Below the pieces are notes generated by a model. The model had not been told where the DNA came from. It saw only the letters and a list, made by a program, of their open reading frames with translations, and did no database searches. This document shows, one piece after another, positions 17,401 through 26,011 of a stretch of 64,000 nucleotides of DNA (the first letter of the stretch is position 1; each line of letters opens with the position of its first letter). Position numbers and translations under genes: made by a program. Source of the stretch: Pseudooceanicola sp. HF7 (GTDB lineage: Bacteria; Pseudomonadota; Alphaproteobacteria; Rhodobacterales; Rhodobacteraceae); the NCBI RefSeq assembly GCF_011806405.1, contig NZ_JAATOW010000010.1:62001-126000 (forward strand), read 5' to 3'.

Positions 17401-17988
17401 ATGAAACGTGCACTCCTTATCGCTTCCATCGCCTGCCTGCCTGCCCTCGCGCAGGCCGAACCGCTTCCCGGCATGCGGGGCGTCGACCATATCGGGCTGA
17501 CCGTCCCGGACCTGGACCAGGCCGTGACCTTTTTCGGGGATGTTCTGGGCTGCACGGAAACCACCGGTTTCGGCCCGCTCTCGGATCCCGAGGGGACCTT
17601 CATGCAGGACCTGCTGGGCGTGGATCCGAAAGCCGTGATCGAACAGGTCACGCTGATGCGCTGCGGCTTCGGCGCCAACCTGGAGCTGTTCCAGTACAGC
17701 GCGCCCGACCAGCAGACCATCACCCAGAAGAACAGCGATATCGGGGCCTACCATATCGCGGTCTACGTCGATGATATCGACGCCGCCGTCGCCTACTTCG
17801 ACGCGAACGGCGTGAAGCACAACTGGGGTCCCCTCCCCGTCACCGATGGCCCGACCGCGGGTCAGCAGATCATCTACTTCTACGCCCCCTGGGGGCTGCA
17901 GATGGAAGCCATCACCTATCCTGACGGCATGGCCTACGAAGGCGACTCGGACACTGTCCTGTGGTCGCCCAAAGCCCCTGCCGAATAA
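17401..17988 (+). CDS. Secreted VOC-family (glyoxalase/dioxygenase-fold) protein
   Basis: A 195-residue protein with a clear Sec signal peptide (MKRALLIASIACLPALAQAEP), then one VOC module made of two beta-alpha-beta-beta-beta units. The four family metal ligands are visible: His in VDHIGLTVPD, Glu in LELFQY, His in AYHIAVYVDD and Glu in QMEAITYP. VOC enzymes (glyoxalase I, extradiol dioxygenases, epimerases) are normally cytosolic, so export is unusual. AAGGA precedes the ATG. It sits between MarR and the IorA gene and is probably a periplasmic metal enzyme or binding protein acting on the substrate before uptake. Confidence 0.82.
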   Translation: MKRALLIASIACLPALAQAEPLPGMRGVDHIGLTVPDLDQAVTFFGDVLGCTETTGFGPLSDPEGTFMQDLLGVDPKAVIEQVTLMRCGFGANLELFQYSAPDQQTITQKNSDIGAYHIAVYVDDIDAAVAYFDANGVKHNWGPLPVTDGPTAGQQIIYFYAPWGLQMEAITYPDGMAYEGDSDTVLWSPKAPAE

Positions 17989-18011
17989 CCCTATCATCCA
18001 GGAGACCACCC

Positions 18012-20156
18012 ATGGCAGAACGTTCTTTCGCCAAGGAAGTCCAGAAACTCAAAAAGGGTGAGGGCGAGACCTTCACCGGTGAGGGTATCCTTGCCATCAC
18101 CAAGGCCCTGCTCGAAAACGGCGTGGGCTACGTGGGGGGCTACCAGGGCTCTCCCATTTCCCACCTCATGGACGTGCTGGCCGATGCCCAGGAAATCCTG
18201 GGCGAGCTGGGCGTGCACTTCGAGGCCTCGGCCTCTGAAGCCACCGCAACGGCGATGCTGGCCGCCTCCGTGCATTACCCGATCCGGGGTGCCGTGACCT
18301 ACAAGTCCGTCGTCGGCACCAACGTGGCCTCTGACGCGCTGTCGAACCTCGCCTCCGGCGGTGTCACCGGCGGCGCGCTGATCATCGTCGGGGAAGACTA
18401 CGGCGAAGGCTCCTCCATCATGCAGGAGCGCACCTATGCCTTCGCGATGAAAAGCCAGGTCTGGATGCTGGATCCCCGGCCCAACCTGCCTTCCATCGTC
18501 AAGGCCGTGGGCGACGGCTTCGAGCTTTCTGAGGCCACCAACACGCCGATCATGCTGCAGGTCGGCATCCGCTCCTGCCACGTGCACGGCCATTTCACGG
18601 CCTCGGACAACAAGCGCCCCGCGCAGACGGTCTCCGACGCGCTGGAAAACCCCAAGCGGAAGCTGGACCGGATCGTCCTGCCCCCCGCGACCTACCTGCA
18701 CGAAGCCGAGAAGCTGACCAAGCGCAAGCCCGCGGCCGAGCAGTTCATCCTGGATCGCGGCATCAACGAACGCTTCGGCCAGTCCTCCTCCAAGGTCGGC
18801 CTGATCATCCAGGGCGGCACCTACAACACCGTCATCCGGGCGCTGAACCGCCTGGGCCTGGCCGATCTTTACGGCGAGACGGATATCGACATCCTCTGTC
18901 TCAACTGCGTCTACCCGCTGGTTGAAACCCAGATCCTCGATTTCTGCGACGGCAAGGATGCCGTGCTGATCGTCGAGGAAGGCCACCCCAACTACGTCGA
19001 ACAGCAGATCGCCCACATGCTTTACCAGAAGGGCAAATCGGTGAAGCTGGAAGGCAAGGGCAAGCTGCCCATGGGCGGCGAATACACCGGCCAGGTCATG
19101 GTCGACGGGCTGGGCGCCTTCTTCTCCGAACATGCGCCGGGCCTTCTGCCGGTGGCCAAGGTTGCCACCAACGAGGAACCGATCGCCATCCCCGACCTGT
19201 CGGACACCCTTCCGGCCCGCCCGCCGGGGTTCTGCACCGGCTGCCCGGAGCGCCCGATCTTCGCCGCCACCAAGCTGGTCGAGGAAGAGCTGGGGGAACA
19301 CCACATCTCCTCCGACATCGGCTGCCACCTGTTCTCCATCATGCCACCCTTCGACCTGGGCGCGACGACCATGGGCTATGGCCTGGGCCCGGCCTCTGCC
19401 GCCGCCTTCCATAACGAGGACAAGAAGGGCCGCCGCTCGATCTCCTTCGTCGGGGATGGCGGGTTCTGGCACAACGGCCTGACCTCTTCCGTGGGCAACG
19501 CGGTCTTCAACAAGTCCGACAACGTCATCGTCATCGTCGACAACTTCTACTCGGCAGCGACCGGCGGTCAGGACATCCTGTCCTCTCGGGCGGACAACAA
19601 GACCAAGCAGACCCAGAACTCCATCGTGGATGCCTGCAAGGGCATGGGCGTGAAGTGGATCCGCCAGATCGACCGCACCTATGACGTAACCAAGGTCCGC
19701 GACACGCTGAAAGAGGCCCTGACCACCGAAGAAGAAGGTCCCAAGGTCATCGTCGCCTCGTCCGAATGCATGCTGAACAAGCAGCGCCGGGTGAAGCCGC
19801 AGCTGGCCAAGGCCGCCAAGGAAGGCAAGCGCGTCATCCGGCCCCGCTTCGGCGTGGACGAAGACGTCTGCACCGGCGATCACGCCTGCATGCGCCTGTC
19901 CGGTTGCCCGTCGCTCTCCGTGAAGGACACCGGCGATCCCCTGCGCGACGATCCGGTTGCCGCCATCGACCAGACCTGCGTCGGCTGTGGCAACTGTGGC
20001 GAGGTGGCCGATGCCGCCGTGCTCTGCCCGTCCTTCTACCAGGCAGAGATCGTCTCCAACCCGACCGATGGCGAGAAGCGCCGCGCTTCGCGCGCCAACA
20101 AGGTCATCTCCTGGCTGCAAACCCGCCGTGACGCCAAGCGCGTCGCCTTCGCCTGA
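18012..20156 (+). CDS. iorA: Indolepyruvate ferredoxin oxidoreductase alpha-like subunit (IorA)
   Basis: A 714-residue thiamine-diphosphate 2-oxoacid oxidoreductase subunit. The N-terminal pyrimidine-binding part starts with GGYQGSPISH. The TPP-binding part follows (FVGDGGFWHNGL and VIVIVDNFYSAATGGQ). A C-terminal ferredoxin-like domain carries C-x5-C-x5-CP and CVGCGNC plus LCP. The first cluster spacing is not the standard CxxCxxCxxxCP. The family converts aryl-pyruvates or aryl-2-oxo acids to aryl-acyl-CoA with release of CO2. The ATG at 18012 follows a CAGGAG site; an upstream in-frame extension is rejected. IorB is encoded 10 bp later. Confidence 0.85.
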   Translation: MAERSFAKEVQKLKKGEGETFTGEGILAITKALLENGVGYVGGYQGSPISHLMDVLADAQEILGELGVHFEASASEATATAMLAASVHYPIRGAVTYKSVVGTNVASDALSNLASGGVTGGALIIVGEDYGEGSSIMQERTYAFAMKSQVWMLDPRPNLPSIVKAVGDGFELSEATNTPIMLQVGIRSCHVHGHFTASDNKRPAQTVSDALENPKRKLDRIVLPPATYLHEAEKLTKRKPAAEQFILDRGINERFGQSSSKVGLIIQGGTYNTVIRALNRLGLADLYGETDIDILCLNCVYPLVETQILDFCDGKDAVLIVEEGHPNYVEQQIAHMLYQKGKSVKLEGKGKLPMGGEYTGQVMVDGLGAFFSEHAPGLLPVAKVATNEEPIAIPDLSDTLPARPPGFCTGCPERPIFAATKLVEEELGEHHISSDIGCHLFSIMPPFDLGATTMGYGLGPASAAAFHNEDKKGRRSISFVGDGGFWHNGLTSSVGNAVFNKSDNVIVIVDNFYSAATGGQDILSSRADNKTKQTQNSIVDACKGMGVKWIRQIDRTYDVTKVRDTLKEALTTEEEGPKVIVASSECMLNKQRRVKPQLAKAAKEGKRVIRPRFGVDEDVCTGDHACMRLSGCPSLSVKDTGDPLRDDPVAAIDQTCVGCGNCGEVADAAVLCPSFYQAEIVSNPTDGEKRRASRANKVISWLQTRRDAKRVAFA

Positions 20157-20166
20157 GGACACGCCC

Positions 20167-21720
20167 ATGAACATGCCAGTCCAGCAACCGATCATCGCCC
20201 GCCGCTCCCCCGGTCCTGACGGGGAAAAGGTCATCACCCTTGCCGCTCTCGCCGTCGGCGGGCAGGGCGGCGGCGTCCTGACCAACTGGATCGTCGCCGT
20301 GGCCGAGGCCAACGGCTACCGCGCGCAATCCACCTCTGTCGCCGGGGTCGCACAGCGGACCGGCGCCACGATCTACTACGTCGAGATGTGCCGCGACACC
20401 GGCCGTATGCCGGTCTTCGCCCTGTCGCCCTCCATCGGGGACGTGGACATCCTGATGGCCTCCGAGCTGATGGAAGGCGGCCGTGCGATCATGCGCGGCT
20501 TCGTCACCCCCGGCCGCACCACCCTGATCGCCTCCACCCACCGGATTGCGGCGGTGTCGGAAAAGGTCGCGCCCGGTGACGGCCGCGCCAACAGCGCAGA
20601 GGTGATCGAAGCCATGGGGATCGCGGCGGACCATACCGTCGCCTTCGACATGGAGACCGTCGCCAAGGAAGCCGGCTCCGTCATCTCCTCCTCCCTGCTG
20701 GGGGCGCTTGCGGGCTCCGGTGCCCTGCCCTTCCCGCGGGAAAGCTACGAAGAGGTGATCCGCGCCTCCGGTCGCGGCGTCGAAGCCTCGCTGCGCAGCT
20801 TCGGCGCGGCCTATGACATCGCCACCGGTGCCTCCCCCGCACCCGAGGCCCCCGAAGCCCCGGTCAAACCGGTGCCCGTGCTCAACGTGCCCAAGAAGCT
20901 GAAGGCGGACTGGGACAAGGTCGAAGCGCGCGTGGCCGCCCTGCCTGCCGAAGTGCAGGAAATGGCCGGCCTGGGCATCAAGAAGGTCGTCGATTACCAG
21001 GACGTCGCCTATGGCGCGCAGTACCTCGACATGGTCGAACAGGTGCTGGCCCTGGACGAAGCCCCCTATGACATGACGATCGCCGCGGCCAAGTATTGTT
21101 CCCGCGCGCTCTGCTACGATGACCTGCCCCGCGTGGCGGACATCAAGACGCGGGCCTCCCGCTTCGACCGGGTCCGCGACGAGGTCGTCGTCAAGGATGA
21201 CCAGCTGATGATGCTGACGGAATACTTCCACCCCCGTTACGAGGAATTCGCCGCCTCCATGCCCAGGGGTCTGGGCCGCTGGCTTCAGAAGCGCAAGGGG
21301 CTGGAAGCCTTCTATGGCAAGCACTTCGACAAGGGCCGCCGCATTCGCACCGACTCCCTCAGCGGCTTCCTGATGCTCTGGGTGGTCTCTTCCCTGCGTC
21401 CGATCCGCCGCCGCCTGCTGCGCCATGAATCCGAAATGGCCCATGTGGACACCTGGTTCTCCAAGGTTCTGGAAACGGCCAAGACGGACCGCGCCCTGGC
21501 CGCAGAGGTTCTGGCCAACTACCGGCTGATCAAGGGCTATTCGGACACCCACGTCCGCGGCCATTCCAAGTTCGCCAAGGTGATGTCGGCGCTCGACATG
21601 CTGAAGGGGCGAGAAGATGCCGCCGACTGGATGCGCCGCCTGCGCACCGCCGCGCTGGATGACGTCGAAGGAGAGAAGCTGGACGGGGCCCTTGCCACCG
21701 TGCGCAGCTTCGCGGCGTAA
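20167..21720 (+). CDS. iorB: Indolepyruvate oxidoreductase beta-like subunit (IorB) with long C-terminal extension
   Basis: A 517-residue protein. The first 210 residues form the gamma/beta domain of 2-oxoacid:acceptor oxidoreductases (AVGGQGGGVLTNWIVAVAEANGY and SVAGVAQRTGATIYYVEM). A helical C-terminal extension of about 300 residues follows, as in the DUF6537-type IorB proteins of aerobic proteobacteria. It completes the IorA enzyme by binding CoA. The ATG at 20167 lies just after IorA. An open frame extending upstream into IorA has no homology. Substrate is likely an aryl 2-oxo acid. Confidence 0.85.
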   Translation: MNMPVQQPIIARRSPGPDGEKVITLAALAVGGQGGGVLTNWIVAVAEANGYRAQSTSVAGVAQRTGATIYYVEMCRDTGRMPVFALSPSIGDVDILMASELMEGGRAIMRGFVTPGRTTLIASTHRIAAVSEKVAPGDGRANSAEVIEAMGIAADHTVAFDMETVAKEAGSVISSSLLGALAGSGALPFPRESYEEVIRASGRGVEASLRSFGAAYDIATGASPAPEAPEAPVKPVPVLNVPKKLKADWDKVEARVAALPAEVQEMAGLGIKKVVDYQDVAYGAQYLDMVEQVLALDEAPYDMTIAAAKYCSRALCYDDLPRVADIKTRASRFDRVRDEVVVKDDQLMMLTEYFHPRYEEFAASMPRGLGRWLQKRKGLEAFYGKHFDKGRRIRTDSLSGFLMLWVVSSLRPIRRRLLRHESEMAHVDTWFSKVLETAKTDRALAAEVLANYRLIKGYSDTHVRGHSKFAKVMSALDMLKGREDAADWMRRLRTAALDDVEGEKLDGALATVRSFAA

Positions 21721-21723
21721 CCC

Positions 21724-23268
21724 ATGGCAGATCCGATCCTCATCATCGGCGCCGGGATCAACGGCCTTGTCGCGGCGGCGGACCTTGCCGCGCGGGGCCA
21801 CAAGGTGCGGGTTCTTGAACGCGGCCCCACCCCCGGTGGCGCCGTGCGCACCGAAGAGCTGACGCTGCCGGGCTTCCGGCACGACGTGGCAGCCATGAAC
21901 CTGTCGATGTTCGCCGGCTCCGCCTTCATGGCGAAACACGGCGAAGAGATGGCGAAGCACGGGATGGACTTCGTGCCCATCGACCGCCCCTTCGCCCAGG
22001 CCATGGAGCCCGGCGATTACATCGGCGTCAGCACAGACGTCGAAGAGACCCTGGCCACCTTCGCCTCAGAAGCCGACAAGACCACCTGGCGGGACCTGAT
22101 GCAGGCCTTCCCGGCCCGCGTGGGCACCATCGGCGGGCTGCTTGGCACGCCGATGCGCCGCGGCGCGCTGGCGAAGTTCCTGTGGAAGACCTGGCGCGGG
22201 CTGGGCACGGCGGAAAGCCTTGAGACCGCGCGCTTCCTCATGACCTCGCCCCGCGACTGGCTGGAAGACACCTTCGAGGATCCCCGCCTGCGCACCGCGC
22301 TCTCCACCTGGGGGATGCACCTGGACTTCGCGCCCGATATCGCCGGTGGCGCCATCTTCCCCTACCTGGAAGCCATGGGCGGCCAGGCCATGGGCATGGT
22401 GATCGGCAAGGGCGGCGCGGATGCCGCCACCAAGGCGCTTGTCTCCATGATCGAAGCCCATGGTGGCACCGTCGAGTGCAACTGCGAGGTCGAAGAGATC
22501 CTGCATGCGGGCGGCAAGGTCACCGGCCTGCGGCTGGCGGGCGAAACGATCAAGGCATCGACCGTCTTCGCGGGACTTGCCCCGAAACACCTGCTGCGCC
22601 TGATCGGCCGGTCCGGTGATGCGCGCTTTGACACCGGCATGAAGAAATTCCGCCATGCGCCGGGCACCATGATGCTGCACTTGGCGCTGGATGGTCCGGT
22701 GCCGTGGAAGGCCCAGGAACTGGGCAAGTTCGCCTATGTCCACGTGGGTCGCTCCATCGACACAGCGGCGCGCACCTATGCCCAGGCACGGGCCGGCCTG
22801 CTGCCCGATACGCCGCTCCTGGTCGTCGGCCAGCCCTCCGTCTTCGATCCGACCCGCGCGCCCGATGGCAAGCAGACCCTCTGGGTTCAGGCCCGCGTCG
22901 TGCCCGCAGAGATCGCCGGCGACGCCAAGGCAGAAATCACGGCCACCACCTGGGACGAGGCCAAGGAACCGATGACAGAGCGGATCCTGTCGCTGATCGA
23001 GGAACAGGCCCCCGGCCTGCGCGGTCGCATTCTTGGGGCCAAGGCGGTCTCTCCGCTCGACCTCGAAGCGGAAAATCCCAACCTCGTCGGAGGCGACCAG
23101 ATCTGCGGCTCGCATCACCTGACGCAGAACTTCCTGTTCCGCCCCCTGCGCGGCTTTGCCGATGGCAGCACCCCGATCAAGGGTCTGAACATGATCGGCG
23201 CAGCCTGCTGGCCGGGTGCCGGCACCGGGGCCGGCTCAGGCTTCTTCGCCGCAGAGACCATAAAATAA
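21724..23268 (+). CDS. NAD(P)/FAD-dependent oxidoreductase, PYROXD2-like (paralogue)
   Basis: A 514-residue flavoprotein of the same family as the 15329-16894 gene. The FAD motifs are LIIGAGINGLVAAADLAARG with ERGPTPGGAVRTEE, and a C-terminal WPGAGTGAGSGFFAAETI. It starts 3 bp after the IorB stop, so it is translationally linked. Together with its paralogue it brackets MarR, VOC and IorAB. The two may dehydrogenate or oxygenate intermediates on either side of the decarboxylation. Substrate unknown. Confidence 0.85.
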   Translation: MADPILIIGAGINGLVAAADLAARGHKVRVLERGPTPGGAVRTEELTLPGFRHDVAAMNLSMFAGSAFMAKHGEEMAKHGMDFVPIDRPFAQAMEPGDYIGVSTDVEETLATFASEADKTTWRDLMQAFPARVGTIGGLLGTPMRRGALAKFLWKTWRGLGTAESLETARFLMTSPRDWLEDTFEDPRLRTALSTWGMHLDFAPDIAGGAIFPYLEAMGGQAMGMVIGKGGADAATKALVSMIEAHGGTVECNCEVEEILHAGGKVTGLRLAGETIKASTVFAGLAPKHLLRLIGRSGDARFDTGMKKFRHAPGTMMLHLALDGPVPWKAQELGKFAYVHVGRSIDTAARTYAQARAGLLPDTPLLVVGQPSVFDPTRAPDGKQTLWVQARVVPAEIAGDAKAEITATTWDEAKEPMTERILSLIEEQAPGLRGRILGAKAVSPLDLEAENPNLVGGDQICGSHHLTQNFLFRPLRGFADGSTPIKGLNMIGAACWPGAGTGAGSGFFAAETIK

Positions 23269-23324
23269 ACAGGGACCGTGAAGTTTATCCAACGGAACCC
23301 TGCGTTTTAGCTTTAACTGTGAAC

Positions 23325-23344
23325 CTTTTAAGCTCAAACTAAAT
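23325..23344 (+). promoter_or_regulatory. Operator site matching the GntR promoter site
   Basis: CTTTTAAGCTCAAACTAAAT is one mismatch away from the minus-strand reading of 7550-7569. It lies 56 bp before the ABC binding-protein gene in a 132-bp AT-rich gap (23269-23400). Co-regulation of the TRAP and ABC operons is inferred. Confidence 0.65.
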
Positions 23345-23400
23345 TCGAAAGACGAAGTCCGGCGAACCGGACCGCTACACACCAACAGGAGTCTTGGCAC

Positions 23401-24939
23401 ATGAAAGAACTCAGCACTCTCAGCCGGCGCGGCTTTCTAGGCGCTTCGGCCGCCCTTTCGGCCTTGCTTGTCTCCGGCGTCCCGACGCTGGCGCAAGATG
23501 GCAGCAACCTGACCATCGCCTACAACCTTCCGGTCCAAAGCTGGGATCCCACCACGGGTCCCGCGGCCGTGAACCCGGCGCTGCAATCGGTCTACCTGGC
23601 CGTCTTCGACCGTTTCATCGGCCAGGCGCCCGACCTGTCCTTCGAACCCGGCCTGCTGACCGACTGGAGCTTCAGCGAGGACAAGTCCACCATCACCATG
23701 ACCGTCCGTGAGGGCGTGAAATGGCACAATGGCGCGGATCTGACCCCGGAAGACGTCGTCTGGTCCCTGAAACGCGCGGCGAACCCGGAAACCGGCAACC
23801 CGATGCAGTTCGTCTGGGGCAAGATCGGCAACTTCGCGATCGACGGCCAGGTGATCACCGCCGACGTGATGGAATTCGAACCCGCGCTCTTCAAGTGGAT
23901 GGCCTTCCTGACCGCCTTCGTCCTGCCCAAGGCATATTACGAGGAAGTCGGCCCCGAGGGCTTCGAGAACGCCCCCGTCGGCACCGGCCCCTACATGGTC
24001 GACGCCTTCGAACAGGGCGCCTATGTTCGCCTCAAGGCCTTCCCCGACTACTGGGGTGACGCGCCCGAGTTCGAGACCGTGACGATCAAGTTCGTGACCG
24101 ATTCCGCCTCCCGCGTGGCAGAGATCGAATCCGGCAACTCCGATATCACCACGAACATCCCCTACGAAGAATACGACCGCCTGATCGCCAAGGACGGCCT
24201 GTCCGGCGAAGCGGTGCCGATCACCGACATCGGCATGATCTTCCTCAACGATATCGACGTGATGACCGACAAGAACGTGCGTCTTGCGGCCCACCACGCC
24301 ATCGACAAGCAGCTGATCATCGACCGCCTGCTGCGCGGCTACGGCGTGCCGATCTCCACGCTGGAAGCACCGGGTTACGCGGCTTACGACGACAGCATCG
24401 TTGTGGAATACGACCCCGAGCTCTCCAAGGAACTGCTGGCGGAGTCCGGCTATTCCACCGACAACCCGGTCAAGTTCACCATCCAGACGACCCGCGGCTT
24501 CAAGCCCAAGGATTACGAGATGATCCAGGCCATCGTCGGCATGTGGCGCAAGGTCGGCATCGAGGCAGAGATCGAGGTCTACGAGATCGCCAAGCACTAC
24601 GAGCTGCGCGCGACCGATACCCTGGCACCGGCGGCCTTCTACAACTGGGGAAACTCCATCGGGGATCCCTCGACCTCCACCGGGTTCTCCATGTTCGGCC
24701 CCTCGCCCCACGCGGTCTGGGATACCCAGGACCTGATCGACAAGATCGGCCCCCTCTTCGTCGAACCCGACGAGGAAAAGCGGATCCAGGGCTACAAGGA
24801 CGTATCGAAATACATCGCGGAAGAGGGCTACGTGATCCCGCTGCTGCAATACGTGATGCCGATCGTCTATGCCTCTGACCTCTCGGTCACGCCCTATACC
24901 TCCGGCGACCTGCTGCCGCAGGCTGTCTCCAAGTCCTGA
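23401..24939 (+). CDS. ABC transporter substrate-binding protein, peptide/nickel (DppA/OppA) family
   Basis: A 512-residue family-5 solute-binding protein. The N-terminus SRRGFLGASAALSALLVSG is a twin-arginine (Tat) signal, so the protein may be exported folded. The domain shows the typical WHNGADLTPEDVVWSLKRA signature. It would capture an oligopeptide-like or other amphipathic solute in the periplasm for the DppBC channel encoded downstream. Given the surrounding catabolic genes, the ligand may be an aromatic amide or conjugate rather than a peptide. A shared operator lies upstream, and a perfect 11-bp hairpin follows. Confidence 0.9.
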   Translation: MKELSTLSRRGFLGASAALSALLVSGVPTLAQDGSNLTIAYNLPVQSWDPTTGPAAVNPALQSVYLAVFDRFIGQAPDLSFEPGLLTDWSFSEDKSTITMTVREGVKWHNGADLTPEDVVWSLKRAANPETGNPMQFVWGKIGNFAIDGQVITADVMEFEPALFKWMAFLTAFVLPKAYYEEVGPEGFENAPVGTGPYMVDAFEQGAYVRLKAFPDYWGDAPEFETVTIKFVTDSASRVAEIESGNSDITTNIPYEEYDRLIAKDGLSGEAVPITDIGMIFLNDIDVMTDKNVRLAAHHAIDKQLIIDRLLRGYGVPISTLEAPGYAAYDDSIVVEYDPELSKELLAESGYSTDNPVKFTIQTTRGFKPKDYEMIQAIVGMWRKVGIEAEIEVYEIAKHYELRATDTLAPAAFYNWGNSIGDPSTSTGFSMFGPSPHAVWDTQDLIDKIGPLFVEPDEEKRIQGYKDVSKYIAEEGYVIPLLQYVMPIVYASDLSVTPYTSGDLLPQAVSKS

Positions 24940-24955
24940 TACCCGCCGTCAGGCT

Positions 24956-24983
24956 GGCCCGGTCCGCCCCTTCGGACCGGGCC
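24956..24983 (+). terminator. Intra-operon attenuator hairpin after the binding-protein gene
   Basis: A perfect 11-bp stem (24956-24966 with 24973-24983, 6-nt loop) without a T-tract. It sits in the 64-bp gap between the binding-protein and permease genes, matching the arrangement after dctP. Confidence 0.65.
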
Positions 24984-25003
24984 CCAGAATTCCCGAGGAT
25001 CCC

Positions 25004-26011
25004 ATGCTGCTCAGAACCGTTCTGATCCGGTTGCTGACCACGGCCATCACCCTGTTCGGTGTGGCCGTCGTTGTCTTTACGCTTGTCCGCGTTGCCCCCG
25101 GCAACCCCATTGCCATGATGCTTCCCCCCGGTGCCACCGAACAGGACATCGCCAATCTCACCGCGCTTTACGGCTTTGACAAAAGCCTGCCACACCAGTT
25201 CGTCATCTGGCTGAGCGGCGTGGTGCAGGGGGACTTCGGAACCTCGATCACCCTGCGCCGCCCGGTGTCGGAACTGGTGCTAAGCCGCCTGCCCGCCACG
25301 CTTGAGCTTTCGGTCATGGCGCTGTTCATCGCCGTTGCGCTTGGCGGCTTCGTGGCCGTGCTTGGCGCACGCCGCCGCAATTCCGCGACCGAGGTCGGGC
25401 TGGACCTGTCCAGCGGCGCGGTGCTCTCGATCCCGGATTTCCTCTGGGGTCTGATCTTCGTGCTGCTCTTCGGGGTGCTCTGGCCGGTGCTGTCGATCTC
25501 CGGCCGCATCGATCCCCGGATCGAGTTCGATTTCACCACCAACTATTACGTGCTGGAGGGGCTGCTGCGCGGGCGTTTCGATGTCGTCGGCTCCACCCTT
25601 GGGCACATGCTGATGCCGGCCATGTCGCTGGCACTGCCCTTGGCGGCCATGATCGCCCAGCTTCTCAAGCAGAACCTGAAGGAAGAGCTGCTGAAGGATT
25701 ACACCACCCTGACCCGGGTGCGCGGCTTCACCGAAACCGCCGTGATCCTGCGCGAGGCGCTGCGCAACGCCGCACTGCCCACGCTGGCGCTGGTGGGGGT
25801 GCAGTTCACCTTCCTGATCGGCGGCACCGTGATCGTCGAACGGCTGTTTGCCTACGAAGGCCTTGGCAATATGGCCATCGACGCGGTGATCAACCGGGAC
25901 CTGCCGCTGATCCAGGGTATCGTGATGCTCTTCGCCGCGCTCTTCATCGTGATCAACCTTGCCGTCGATCTCTCCTACACCCTTCTGAACCCGAGGCTCC
26001 GTCATGGCTGA
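25004..26011 (+). CDS. ABC transporter permease, DppB-like
   Basis: A 335-residue inner-membrane permease with an N-terminal helix, a periplasmic loop (FGTSITLRRPVSELVLSRLPAT) and five further helices. The EAA-type cytosolic loop DYTTLTRVRGFTETAVILREALRNAALP contacts the ATPase. The ATG at 25004 matches family length; a longer in-frame start would run back into the binding-protein gene. The last 8 nt overlap the DppC-like gene. It forms the channel with the next gene product. Confidence 0.92.
   Translation: MLLRTVLIRLLTTAITLFGVAVVVFTLVRVAPGNPIAMMLPPGATEQDIANLTALYGFDKSLPHQFVIWLSGVVQGDFGTSITLRRPVSELVLSRLPATLELSVMALFIAVALGGFVAVLGARRRNSATEVGLDLSSGAVLSIPDFLWGLIFVLLFGVLWPVLSISGRIDPRIEFDFTTNYYVLEGLLRGRFDVVGSTLGHMLMPAMSLALPLAAMIAQLLKQNLKEELLKDYTTLTRVRGFTETAVILREALRNAALPTLALVGVQFTFLIGGTVIVERLFAYEGLGNMAIDAVINRDLPLIQGIVMLFAALFIVINLAVDLSYTLLNPRLRHG

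Noticed and set aside
17994-20312. A 772-codon frame antisense to IorA
   Set aside because: Shadow of the IorA coding strand; no motifs or ribosome site.
20104-21960. A 618-codon frame antisense to IorB
   Set aside because: Antisense shadow with no domain or ribosome site.
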